Shown in pieces: positions 16,877-25,140 of a stretch of DNA of 64,000 nt. The stretch comes from Geobacillus subterraneus (GTDB lineage Bacteria > Bacillota > Bacilli > Bacillales > Anoxybacillaceae). The stretch is from the NCBI RefSeq assembly GCF_001618685.1, contig NZ_CP014342.1:1116001-1180000 (forward strand). Reading direction: 5' to 3'. Every line of letters begins with the position of its first letter. The stretch's first letter is position 1. The position numbers and the translations under genes were made by a program. The notes beneath the pieces were generated by a model. The model searched no databases and was not told the DNA's origin. It saw only the letters and a program-made list of their open reading frames with translations.

Positions 16877-16909
16877 CTCCACAATTTCTGCAAAATTCAT
16901 TGCTACAAT
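16877..16909 (+). promoter_or_regulatory. Island promoter box D (upstream of the CcdA-like gene)
   Basis: CTCCACAAT then TTCTGCAAAATT (16877-16897) is followed after 6 bp by TACAAT (16904-16909). It matches box C at 18 of 21 positions. Confidence 0.65.
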
Positions 16910-16944
16910 ATAGACATCAGATAGAGAAGAAGGTGAGAAGAAGG

Positions 16945-17673
16945 GTGTATTCGTTCTTGAGTCAAATCAGTAACTTTCTAAGTCAACCGTTTCTTAATAT
17001 GGCAAATAGCATGACAGCGATTCCTATTTTGTCAGCCTTTCTTCTTGGCATCGTGGGAGCGATGGCTCCGTGTCAACTCACTAGTAATTTAGGAGCGATC
17101 ACATTATACAGTAATCAGTCTTTGCAAAAAGGAATGGCTTGGAAAGAGTTGCTTTTATTTATTTTCGGTAAAATCGTTGCTTTTTCCGGTTTAGGCTTGA
17201 TTGTCTGGCTCATGGGGAAAGAGATTCAAAGTACGCTAACATTGTATTTTCCGTGGTTAAGAAAGCTCGTTGGTCCCATTCTCATTCTTGTAGGCTTATA
17301 TTTGTTAGGGCTTTTTAAAATGTATTGGAACGTTACCTTGTTCAAAGTGCCTGAGAGATGGCGAAAAGGAAAAATCGGTTCGTTTTTCATGGGATTTGGC
17401 TTTTCATTAGCTTTTTGTCCAACGATGTTTGTGCTGTTTTTTGTCACTCTCATGCCTCTCGTCTATTCAACGTCTTATGGGGTACTATTACCGAGCATCT
17501 TTGCCGTTGGAACTTCTGTACCTGTTATTTTCTTTATCTTTATCCTTTGGTACTTAGGATTTAGCGGCACTGTAATGAAAAAAGGAAGACAAGTAGGGGG
17601 GATTGTTCAAAAAGCAGCCGGAATCGTGATGGTTTTACTTGGTATATTAGATACGATCACTTATTGGTTTTAA
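16945..17673 (+). CDS. CcdA/DsbD-like (or SafE/UreH-type) membrane protein
   Basis: A polytopic protein of about 242 residues has six membrane segments arranged as two repeats. Each repeat carries the key proline-flanked cysteine: GAMAPCQLTSN in the first half and LAFCPTMFVLFF in the second. This paired Cys pattern is that of CcdA/DsbD-beta, which passes reducing equivalents across the membrane to thiol proteins; copper-transport relatives of the same superfamily also exist. The GTG at 16945 is preferred: the longer frame from 16852 begins inside the preceding terminator and spans the promoter. It forms an operon with the SHOCT gene 24 bp downstream. A role in reducing envelope Cys or copper is inferred. 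Confidence 0.82.
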   Translation: MYSFLSQISNFLSQPFLNMANSMTAIPILSAFLLGIVGAMAPCQLTSNLGAITLYSNQSLQKGMAWKELLLFIFGKIVAFSGLGLIVWLMGKEIQSTLTLYFPWLRKLVGPILILVGLYLLGLFKMYWNVTLFKVPERWRKGKIGSFFMGFGFSLAFCPTMFVLFFVTLMPLVYSTSYGVLLPSIFAVGTSVPVIFFIFILWYLGFSGTVMKKGRQVGGIVQKAAGIVMVLLGILDTITYWF

Positions 17674-17697
17674 AGTTAGGAAAAGGAGGGAAACTCA

Positions 17698-17895
17698 ATG
17701 ATGTTTGGCGGTTCTTTCATGATGGTTGGGATCATGTTATTTTGGGTTGTATTAATCGCCGTTGGTTTTTATCTCTTATATCGTTTTATCAATGATCGTA
17801 AAGAAGAACTCTCTCCGATAGAAATATTGAAAGTACGATTAGCCAAAGGAGAGATCTCTTTAGATGAATTTGAACAGCTATCCAAAAAATTGTAG
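17698..17895 (+). CDS. Small SHOCT-domain membrane protein
   Basis: A 65-residue protein with one membrane helix (about 5-28) and a C-terminal SHOCT motif (DPIEILK-type: SPIEILKVRLAKGEISLDEF). SHOCT proteins of this build are common beside copper exporters and may act as small membrane partners; function is unknown. AAAAGGAGGG lies upstream of the ATG. It is the last gene of the CcdA-like operon and is followed by a terminator. Confidence 0.85.
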   Translation: MMFGGSFMMVGIMLFWVVLIAVGFYLLYRFINDRKEELSPIEILKVRLAKGEISLDEFEQLSKKL

Positions 17896-17964
17896 TCGTT
17901 ATATTGTATACAGGAGATGCGATTTACCATTGCTCCCCCCTTTTTTCATTTCATATAGATGAAG

Positions 17965-17999
17965 GAAGTTGTTGATTGCATTGTCAACAACTTCTTTTT
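17965..17999 (+). terminator. Terminator closing the metal/redox island
   Basis: GAAGTTGTTGA pairs with TCAACAACTTC, followed by a T-run. Confidence 0.88.
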
Positions 18000-18009
18000 A
18001 TCTTAATTA

Positions 18010-18066
18010 GGCGAGAAGACTCCCACTTCAACAAAGCGAAGCGGAGTAAGTGGGAGATGAATCGCC
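18010..18066 (+). other. Left-end hairpin of a second IS200/IS605-type element
   Basis: CTCCCACTT pairs with AAGTGGGAG (inner stem) inside GGCGA/TCGCC (outer stem). The arrangement is the same as the left end near 9820-9868 and is the single-strand substrate typical of IS200/IS605 TnpA. Confidence 0.75.
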
Positions 18067-18140
18067 TTAACTATATTTTGCTGAAAATAGGATAGATTCA
18101 GTAAAATATAGTATAATATAGTTAGATGGGAGGTGAAAAA

Positions 18141-19072
18141 ATGTATTTTTGTATCAAACAACAGCTAAATGGTTTGACCAAAGAAGAATACTTGACTCTT
18201 CGAGAACTGTGCCATATTGCCAAGAACATGTACAACGTCGGATTGTACAATGTCAGACAATACTATTTTGAACACAAGGAATTTCTTAATTATGAGAAAA
18301 ACGATCATCTTGCAAAAACTAACGAAAACTATAAGCTGTTAAACAGCAACATGGCACAGCAAATTTTAAAAAAGGTCAATGAAGCCTTTAAATCTTTCTT
18401 TGGTTTAATCAGTCTTGCCAAACAAGGAAAATATGACCACAAGGCTATCAGTATTCCAAAATATCTTAAAAAAGATGGCTTTCATTCACTGATCATTGGC
18501 CAGATTCGTATAGACGGCAACAAATTTACGATACCGTATTCTCGCCTATTTAAAAAGACTCACAAGCCTATCACGATAACGATTCCGCCTGTGTTACTGG
18601 ACAAAAAGATTAAGCAGATTGAAATCATTCCTAAGCATCATGCCAGGTTCTTTGAGATTCAGTACAAATATGAAATGCCTGAAGATCAAAGAGAATTAAA
18701 TGACCAAAAAGCACTGGCAATTGATTTAGGATTAAACAATCTTGCCACTTGTGTCACATCAGACGGCAGATCATTCATCATTGATGGGCGGAGATTAAAA
18801 AGTATAAATCAATGGTTTAACAAAGAAAATGCCAGACTTCAAAGCATAAAAGATAAGCAAAAAATCAAAGGCACCACTCGTAAACAGGCTTTGCTTGCTA
18901 TGAATCGCAATAATAAAGTGAATGATTATATCAACAAGACTTGCCGTTACATCATTAACTACTGTATTGAAAATCAAATTGGCAAACTTGTCATTGGCTA
19001 TGCGGAAACATTACAACGCAATATTAATCTAGGAAAAAAGACAAATCAAAACTTTGTCAATATTCCTCTCGG
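18141..19072 (+). pseudogene. tnpB: TnpB, 3'-truncated by an IS66 element
   Basis: From an ATG with GGGAGGTG upstream, about 311 residues of a TnpB are encoded: the N-terminal OrfB region, the first RuvC motif ([12 protein letters not shown]) and the second (LVIGYAETLQRN). The frame then runs into the IS66 end and stops. The zinc finger and third RuvC motif (D...N) are missing, and they do not reappear on the far side of the IS66 element at 20687 onward. The nuclease must be inactive, and its right-end RNA is also lost. It is a different TnpB lineage from the one at 5340. Confidence 0.88.
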
Positions 19073-19100
19073 GTAACTATTCACCCCAGTGCTAGTGTAT

Positions 19101-19148
19101 AAAAAAGCCCAGCACAAATAGGGCATTTCGGTCATAGAAAATGCCCTA
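19101..19148 (-). terminator. Hairpin at the end of the IS66 transposase gene
   Basis: AGGGCATTT pairs with AAATGCCCT beside the stop codon; reading on the minus strand a GGGCTTTTTT tract follows. Confidence 0.65.
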
Positions 19149-20594
19149 GGTAGCGGAAAGAACTCGATCGATCGTTTCGCCTGCCAACAGAAGACATAAC
19201 GAATCCCACACGTTTTTTTCGTGTTTCGTCAGTGTGGAAACGATGCTTCTTGCGATGCAAAACGACTGCGCGAATGTTTCTTCGCGAAACGTACCCGAAA
19301 TGTTCTCTTTGACTTTGACCATGCGAAGATCGCGTTCGGCTTGGTTGTTATCAAAGGGAACATGTACTTCACGTAAGAAACGCAGCGCTTCTTCCTTTCG
19401 TTTTTGAAGGCGTCGAACAAAAGCGAGTGCTTTTTTCGGAAGAGGCGTCATCGTTTCTAATCGGTGTTGTGCTCTTTCTAGGATGCGATCATACACTCGT
19501 TCCCACCGTCTCGCTTCTTCTTCGGAAAGTGCACCGTGATGGGCTTCGACGGCTTGCTTGGCGGCTAACAGAAACGTGGTCATGCGCATCGCCCACGTAT
19601 GCCCCTGTTCGATGAATCCTTTTAACTCACGCAAATGGTGGGCATGACAAAGGGCATGGGTGGCATGTGTGTATTTCGGATACGTACCGAACGCATCGTG
19701 CATCATCGTCCCTTCATATCGGGGAAGAATCCCGATATCATCGGTCGCTTTTTTTCCACGAGAAGCGTGAGGAGCCAAGTATGTATATCTCGATGTACAC
19801 GCGACATGCACCCATGCGAGTTTCCCATTGATGCGCAAACTCGTTTCATCGACATGCAGGATGTTGGATTCAAGTAAGGCGTCTTCGATGATGTCCATAT
19901 TTGATTCCAGCGCTTCGCGTCCTCGTTTCACCATATTGGCAAGGGTTCCTGTACTAATCGAGTGTTGATATAACGCTTCGATTGTATCACTTAAACGCTT
20001 GTACGGGATCAATTGGATATGATGTAAATAAACAACGAGCGCCGTGAGCCGTGGACCGTATTGCACATGATTCGTGACATGGGATGGGAATTCGGCTTGT
20101 TGCACGCATCGACAATGTGGACACGATTTCACTTCACGTTCATGTTGTGTCACCTCGATCGCCACAGGAGGGACATCAAACACTTGACGGATATCGACTT
20201 TGAACGGTTTGACTTCACGCAAAGAAGCTCCACATCCTTGACACGTATGCACACGGTGGACGACACGATGATGTGGATGTTCCACTTGACGGAGCGTCTT
20301 CCCCTCATGTCCCTCTTGCCCACCAGGCTTTTTGCCAGACGGCTCGCGGGAGGAACGCTTTTTCTCAAAACGGTCAGAAGATGGGGGCAAATGGCTATTG
20401 GAGCTGTTTTTTTTCGTGCGTGCTTCCAGCTCTTGAACACGGTACTTCAGTTGTTCATTTTCTTTGCGTAGTTGTTTGTTTTCGTGACGCAAATGTTCAT
20501 TTTCTTGAATGAGTTGATGAATGAGCTGTTTTTGTTGTTGAACTTTGCCGATTAAGCTCTCAACTGTAAATACAGCTTGTTGTACCGTCAACAT
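19146..20594 (-). CDS. IS66-family transposase (ISBst12 subgroup)
   Basis: The product is about 482 residues from the ATG at 20594, chosen because AAGGAGGTG lies six bases upstream. An N-terminal coiled coil (QLIQENEHLRHENKQLRKENEQL) is followed by the conserved NSSNSHLPPSSD box, a zinc-finger region (CQGCG and CPHC) and the DDE core: D in LHVDETSLRI, D in MMHDAFGTY and E in NNQAERDLR. The frame is intact and the gene probably functional. Confidence 0.93.
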   Translation of the reverse strand: MLTVQQAVFTVESLIGKVQQQKQLIHQLIQENEHLRHENKQLRKENEQLKYRVQELEARTKKNSSNSHLPPSSDRFEKKRSSREPSGKKPGGQEGHEGKTLRQVEHPHHRVVHRVHTCQGCGASLREVKPFKVDIRQVFDVPPVAIEVTQHEREVKSCPHCRCVQQAEFPSHVTNHVQYGPRLTALVVYLHHIQLIPYKRLSDTIEALYQHSISTGTLANMVKRGREALESNMDIIEDALLESNILHVDETSLRINGKLAWVHVACTSRYTYLAPHASRGKKATDDIGILPRYEGTMMHDAFGTYPKYTHATHALCHAHHLRELKGFIEQGHTWAMRMTTFLLAAKQAVEAHHGALSEEEARRWERVYDRILERAQHRLETMTPLPKKALAFVRRLQKRKEEALRFLREVHVPFDNNQAERDLRMVKVKENISGTFREETFAQSFCIARSIVSTLTKHEKNVWDSLCLLLAGETIDRVLSAT

Positions 20595-20855
20595 GCGATT
20601 CACCTCCTTGTCTATCAATATTCACATCATAGACAAGAAAAGAAGAAAATATTCAGCTCACTTTATGATGTGGCTGAATAGTTACCAGGCAACAAAGACG
20701 CGACACCTAATATATTTCCTGCTTTTTTCTTGTCTAACACTACAAAACCCCCCTCTGTTGATAATAACTTTTTGAATTATAGCCATTCGTTAATTCAACA
20801 AGAAACCACCTTCGATTTCCAACATTATACATTATTTAAAGACCGGAGTAAAGTT

Positions 20856-21853
20856 AAGTCCATATAATTGTGTAAAAAGGGAAATAGAAAAAGAGCCATG
20901 TTGCTTCCCCTTTGGTAGAATAAATAGTGGACCAAAAACACCAAACATAAGGAGGAATGCAACCATGGCTCAATATCATATTACCCTAAATGATGAACTT
21001 TTGCACGGGTGATTCACCAGAGATGAGGGATTAGTGAAGCTGCTGGAACAAGCCTTAAACCAAATCCTCGAGGCGCAAGTGGAAGAACAGCTGGGGGCTC
21101 GCTGTTATGAACGAACGGAAGAACGAAAAGGTTATCGAAACGGTTCGTATCCACGCCAGCTGACGACCCGGGCGGGACGGTTGACCTTGCGCGTTCCACG
21201 AACAAGAGATGGAGAGTTCTCTACGGAACTGTTCCAACGGTATCAACGGAGCGAACAAGCACTGGTACTGGCACTCATGGAAATGGTGGTAAACGGGGTG
21301 TCTACTCGAAAAATCACCCAAATCACAGAGGAGTTGTGCGGCACCTCGTTTTCCAAATCCATGGTTTCCTCGCTGTGCAAGGGGCTGGATCCGATTATTC
21401 AAGACTGGAATTACCGTTCCCTTCATGAACACGTGTATCCGTTTGTACTGGTGGATGCGATTTATACGAAAGTCCGGGAAGATGGACGGGTACGTTCCAG
21501 AGCCGTGTTGATCGAAATCGATGAAAAATGGATGTCAGGGCGCAAATACTTGGATATGGCTGAATATTGGCAGTGGCGGAAAATGAAAAAGCAAGAAGCT
21601 CGATTGGTGAATCAGGAAGATTCGGAAATGAAAAGAGTGGGATAACCCCTTCGCTGTGTCAAGGAGAACGTGGAATACCGGAGCGAAGCGAGGATATGCC
21701 GCGAAAACTCCTTGACACACCTGTTCCTTGACAACATGATCATTTGTCCGGAAAGGCGACCGGCAGGGAGACTTGCCGGACTTACCTACCATACGTCAAG
21801 TCATCAGGTCCATGTTGTCTATCAAAGGGGAATTTACACAATCATTTGGACTT
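20856..21853 (+). mobile_element. IS256-family element, internally deleted
   Basis: Terminal inverted repeats AAGTCCATATAATTGTGTAA (20856-) and its partner ending at 21853 match at most positions over about 21 bp. The roughly 1.0-kb length is about 0.3 kb short of a normal IS256 element, matching the loss of the middle of the transposase. A 12-bp inverted repeat (TGTGTCAAGGAG / CTCCTTGACACA) lies between gene and right end. No target duplication is evident. Confidence 0.75.
20965..21645 (+). pseudogene. IS256-family transposase, nonsense and in-frame internal deletion
   Basis: From ATG 20965 (GGAGGAATG upstream) the reading frame gives MAQYHITLNDELLHG and then meets TGA at 21010-21012. After the stop it continues in frame as an IS256/Mutator transposase through the first catalytic Asp (FVLVDAIYTKVREDG). 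At RAVLIEIDEK it jumps directly to a C-terminal tail (WMSGRKYLDMAEYWQWRKM). The second Asp, the CQTH-type region and the catalytic Glu are gone. Both lesions make it inactive; the intact ends could still be moved by a related transposase. Confidence 0.85.
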
Positions 21854-21854
21854 G

Positions 21855-22010
21855 ACCGACCGCTGTTGCAGAGAACATGACTGTTGCTACGGATTAACAG
21901 GACAAGATTGGCCAAATGATGGTTGTGACGCAATATTATGTAGTTGTGTATATGCTGTTGATCCTTACGGGGTTGCATCAATGGCAATTCAAGCTGTTAT
22001 GTGCATTTAA
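21855..22010 (+). pseudogene. 3' remnant of a phospholipase A2-like gene
   Basis: Starting exactly at the right end of the IS256 derivative, an open frame reads LTDRCCREHDCCYGLTGQ and ends CDAILCSCVYAVDPYGVASM..CI. CCREHDCC fits the secreted PLA2 active-site pattern C-C-x-x-H-x-x-C, with the Asp next to the catalytic His and further paired Cys. The upstream half with the signal peptide and calcium loop is missing, and I cannot find it left of the IS. A terminator follows. It is probably a decayed secreted lipase or toxin gene interrupted by the IS. Confidence 0.55.
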
Positions 22011-22055
22011 TTCAAACATGTTTGATTCGTCTATATCTTCCATTCGTGGATAAGA

Positions 22056-22114
22056 AGCAAAAAAGCGGAGTGTCTATTGTTTATGTAAATAGGCATTCCG
22101 CTTTTCTTGTTTTT
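22056..22114 (+). terminator. Terminator after the PLA2-like remnant
   Basis: AAAGCGGAGTG.CTATT pairs with AATAGGCATTCCGCTTT, followed by T-rich sequence. Confidence 0.8.
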
Positions 22115-22148
22115 TATAAGAGAAAGTTGCTCTTCATGAAGTTTGTTC

Positions 22149-22631
22149 TTAAATTGTGGATTTACCCCACAATCCATTTATCAATATTACATATAAAGTA
22201 GGGACTATAGATGCAAGTAACATGAAAATAGGGAAAAGTTTGTAATAAGACTTTAAAAGGCGAATGGATTTAATGTAAAAATAGAGCGCTACAACTAATG
22301 CAGTATAATATGCTGGGAAGAATACCCAAGGATTAAGTTTATCTTGATGAAACCCGATTGTCCAACCAACCCCAATAACCAATAGTAATAAGTTAAAGCC
22401 AACAACGGATAAAGCAGCCCATTTTAAATCGCCTTTCGTCTTAAATACACTCGTTATGGCGATGCCTAATGTAATAAGGATTAACGCCATTAAAATAGAT
22501 TTGTATATATCAGGATGATCATGCATTATTTCCACCATTCCAATGATCCAATATAAGATAGTAACCGCACAGCTGCACAAACTAATTACTATCCAACTTA
22601 TCTTCTTGATTTTAACCACTCCCTTTAGCAT
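22149..22631 (-). CDS. Unknown integral membrane protein
   Basis: I do not recognise this protein. About 160 residues contain four to five hydrophobic segments (for example SWIVISLCSCAVTILYWIIG, SILMALILITLGIAITSVF, LSVVGFNLLLLVIGVGWTIG and LFPIFMLLASIVPTLYVILI) separated by short polar loops. The upstream sequence is very AT-rich and the start is uncertain: the ATG at 22631 has no clear ribosome site, whereas AAAGGGAGTGG occurs a few codons later. It lies between the PLA2 remnant and a gene-poor stretch, so it is part of the accessory zone. Confidence 0.55.
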   Translation of the reverse strand: MLKGVVKIKKISWIVISLCSCAVTILYWIIGMVEIMHDHPDIYKSILMALILITLGIAITSVFKTKGDLKWAALSVVGFNLLLLVIGVGWTIGFHQDKLNPWVFFPAYYTALVVALYFYIKSIRLLKSYYKLFPIFMLLASIVPTLYVILINGLWGKSTI

Positions 22632-22659
22632 ATTACATAAATTAATTTTTTGGTTCAAA

Positions 22660-23350
22660 ATATATTATATGTAAAAATAAGTTAATTAACAATAATAAAT
22701 CCTAACAACCATATAATTGTCCTAATTAGTGAAGGATAACAAAAATTATGTAATAAGTTCTGTTGTAAGTTTGCACATCTTTTCAGTAACATACATAAAA
22801 TCTGAAGAGGCTCTTTGTTGGGATCCGCTACCTTAAACGTTCTTCTGCAGCTATTCGAACGATTTTTTCATCGATTTGCCCTTTTCATTAAGTATTCGTA
22901 AAGGGGTAAGTAGTAGCGAGCGTATTGATTACCCTAGGATATCCTTGGAATTATAAAGCGATTACCTCCATCGCTGCTAGGGTGAATATCGGGATCTTCG
23001 TTTCGGCCATCTTCATTATATGTTTGACACATTTATTCAGTTCCTCTAAGGTCAGCGCTTTTATTTGATACCACCATAATAATTCGTTAGTTCAATGGCC
23101 GATGTTGGTTGAACTTCAGTCACGTTTTTGGTTAATATCAACGTATATATGTTTGCCGATACATTCGGCAGTTGAACATAAAATTAGGGATTTTCTGCGA
23201 GTAGCATTGTATGCTGTGGATATTAGACCATATCAGATATGAGGAGAAAAGTGTTTCTGATGTTTGGGAAACAGGATCAACCACCATTATCTAATGATCA
23301 AAGTTACACACGTTCTTTTCATCGTCAAGGGACCGCTTCGCTTATAAATT
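22660..23350. other. Gene-poor, decayed stretch
   Basis: No intact gene is visible. One short minus-strand segment (about 23089 down to a stop at 22951) reads like protein (WWYQIKALTLEELNKCVKHI, then MAETKIPIFTLAAMEVIAL) but has no start and I cannot name it. The rest is AT-rich with no obvious repeat. Confidence 0.5.
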
Positions 23351-23365
23351 AAACATCACAGGCTA

Positions 23366-23908
23366 TTAAAAAACTTGATCACCAAGGAGACAGAAGATGC
23401 TGTTCTTCTGTACATCGATGAAACCCATATCCGCTCTTACCATGTCTTGCAGTCCACATGGTCAGAAGTCGGCCGCCAAAAACAAGTGCCGACGTTCGGC
23501 CATCATGCCCACGCATCGCGGTTTGGCGCGGTCAACATCCACGATGGCGAAACGGTGCTTCATCAAACGACTGCTGCCAATGCCGCGACGTTCTTGAATT
23601 TCTTGAGAATGCTCAAAGAGCGCTATCCAGACCGTCTCATCGTCTTGGTGTTGGATCACGCCCGCATTCACCATGCCAACATGGTCAAGGAGTTTTTGCG
23701 GGAAGAAGGGCAGTGTTTTCACTTTCTTTCCCTTCCTCCCTATTCGCCACAGCTGAACCCGATCGAACGCTTGTGGAAATGGCTGAAAGACACCGTGATC
23801 GCCAATGTGTTTCACAAACATCGAAACGATATCGTCCAGACCTTTGTTTTTGCGTGTTACCCGCCGTATGTACATGCCTACATTACAAACGATATTCTGC
23901 TATTTTAA
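23366..23908 (+). pseudogene. IS630-family transposase, 5'-truncated
   Basis: The frame encodes the DDE_3 catalytic half of an IS630/Tc1-like transposase: D in LLYIDETHIRSYHVLQ, D in VLVLDHARIHHANM and E in SPQLNPIERLWKWLKD. About 150 residues of N-terminal HTH domain that should precede it are absent; upstream DNA is unrelated and AT-rich. The last residues (YITNDILLF) may also be altered. Codon use is GC-richer than the flanking DNA. It cannot act alone. Confidence 0.85.
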
Positions 23909-24065
23909 AAGTTTAAATTATTAATTCGTGTGTCTATGAAATTCGGCGTTTTTTTAGGATCCACATCGCGAAATCTTTGATATAACAGCACTTTGGCCAG
24001 TTTCATTTGCCTGAAATGGCCTTAAAACTGTCGAACTCGGGAACCAAATGGTAAGAAAAAGAAAC

Positions 24066-24117
24066 AGAGGATGTCCTCAAAAGGTCGGTTTAACGACCTT
24101 TCGAGACAGCCTCCTTC
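24066..24117 (-). terminator. Terminator of the fnr gene
   Basis: AAAGGTCG pairs with CGACCTTT, extended by GAGG/CCTC arms; on the minus strand it is followed by a T-rich tract. Confidence 0.75.
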
Positions 24118-24139
24118 TTTTTTTCGCCGCACTTGCCCG

Positions 24140-24823
24140 TCAGTCAATGCTGCACAGCTCGGGCGGGCAGCCTTCGCAGGCGATCTCATCGCGCAAGTAT
24201 TGCAAATGGTGAACGCGAATTTTTCCTTTTTGCACGGAGATGACGCCTTTTTTCCGCAAGTCGCCGAGCATGCGGTTGACGACTTCGCGGGCGGTGCCGC
24301 AAAAGTTGGCAAGCTCTTGGTTCGTAAGAGGCAGGTCGATCAAAATGCCGTCTTCTTTCATCACGCCGTAGCTGTTGCAAAGGCGGATGAGCGTGGAATA
24401 GAGCGCCCCTTTTTTGCCATGTAAAATCAAATCGCGGAATTTCGTTTGCGTTTTGCGGAAATGGAGGCTCATCCATTTCATAAACTCAATCGCCAGTTTC
24501 GGGTTGTTGGCGAGCTCTTGTTCGAGCCTTTCGCGCGGAATGGCGGAAACGACGCCGTCTTCCAGCACTTTCGCCGTCAACATGTAGCGGGCGCCGGGGC
24601 AAAAGAGCGTCAGCTCGCCGATCAAATCGCCTTGGCTGCAAATGCGCAGCGTCAGCTCCTGCCCATCCATATTCGTCTTGCTAATTTGAATTTTGCCTGA
24701 TTGAATATAGTAAAGTTCGTCTGCTTTTTCCCCTTCTTGAAACAAGTACGTTCCTTTTTTGACCGAAATCGTGCGGTAAATCGCTGCCAGCAACTCCCGC
24801 AGTTCTACAGATACATGATCCAT
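24140..24823 (-). CDS. fnr: Crp/Fnr-family regulator with C-terminal Fe-S ligands
   Basis: The 227-residue protein has an effector beta-barrel (about 15-110), a long dimer helix and a winged HTH (NQELANFCGTAREVVNRML, 168-186). The C-terminal end carries C216, C219 and C224 in the spacing CX2CX4C. B. subtilis Fnr binds its [4Fe-4S] cluster with exactly such a C-terminal cluster, unlike E. coli Fnr where the Cys are N-terminal, so this is an oxygen-sensing regulator of anaerobic genes. A promoter with TTGACT and TAAAAT at 16-bp spacing lies upstream. It is divergent from argC and followed by a terminator. It marks the start of GC-rich core chromosome. Confidence 0.88.
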   Translation of the reverse strand: MDHVSVELRELLAAIYRTISVKKGTYLFQEGEKADELYYIQSGKIQISKTNMDGQELTLRICSQGDLIGELTLFCPGARYMLTAKVLEDGVVSAIPRERLEQELANNPKLAIEFMKWMSLHFRKTQTKFRDLILHGKKGALYSTLIRLCNSYGVMKEDGILIDLPLTNQELANFCGTAREVVNRMLGDLRKKGVISVQKGKIRVHHLQYLRDEIACEGCPPELCSID

Positions 24824-24856
24824 CCCATCACAACCTTCTATATATCGTTATAAAAG

Positions 24857-24884
24857 ATTTTACAGTAAAAAAAAGGGAAGTCAA
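24857..24884 (-). promoter_or_regulatory. fnr promoter
   Basis: On the minus strand, -35 TTGACT (24879-24884) and -10 TAAAAT (24857-24862) are 16 bp apart. Between it and the arg promoter I see no further gene. Confidence 0.65.
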
Positions 24885-25050
24885 TATAAGGACAGTGGAA
24901 ATATTGAAAAAATGTTGAACGTTTCGTTCGAACAACCGTCCGCTCTTTTCAATAATGGGGGCCGTGCCAACTGACGGGCATATCCATCTCGCAATTCCGC
25001 TGCGGAGCCCTTCCTTTTCCGATCCTTTAAGCGGGAAAAGGAGAAAAATT

Positions 25051-25103
25051 CCATAAAAATTATTAAATATACATTTGATTTTATTTTTATACAGTATTAT
25101 AAT
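25051..25103 (+). promoter_or_regulatory. argC promoter with overlapping ARG boxes
   Basis: -35 TTGATT (25075-25080) and -10 TATAAT (25098-25103) are 17 bp apart. Two ATAAAAAT-centred ARG-box-like sites overlap them: CCATAAAAATTATTAA (25051-25066) and, on the minus strand, CTGTATAAAAAT (25083-25094). This placement would let ArgR/AhrC-arginine block the polymerase. Confidence 0.75.
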
Positions 25104-25140
25104 GAGAACTACATGAGGCATACGGGTGAGGGGGAACGTC

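Larger units (their letters stand above)
19072..20686 (-). mobile_element. IS66-family element with a single ORF (ISBst12-like)
   Basis: The ends carry inverted repeats sharing GGTAACTATTCA (19072-19083 and 20675-20686). Only the large transposase gene is present; the small tnpA and tnpB genes of classical IS66 are absent, as in the ISBst12 subgroup described from G. stearothermophilus. No 8-bp direct repeat flanks it, and the tnpB it interrupts does not continue on the right, so adjacent DNA was deleted after or during insertion. Confidence 0.85.

Noticed and set aside
16852-16944. N-terminal extension of the CcdA-like protein to the ATG at 16852
   Set aside because: That start lies within the preceding terminator and the extension spans promoter box D and its -10; the GTG at 16945 is more consistent.
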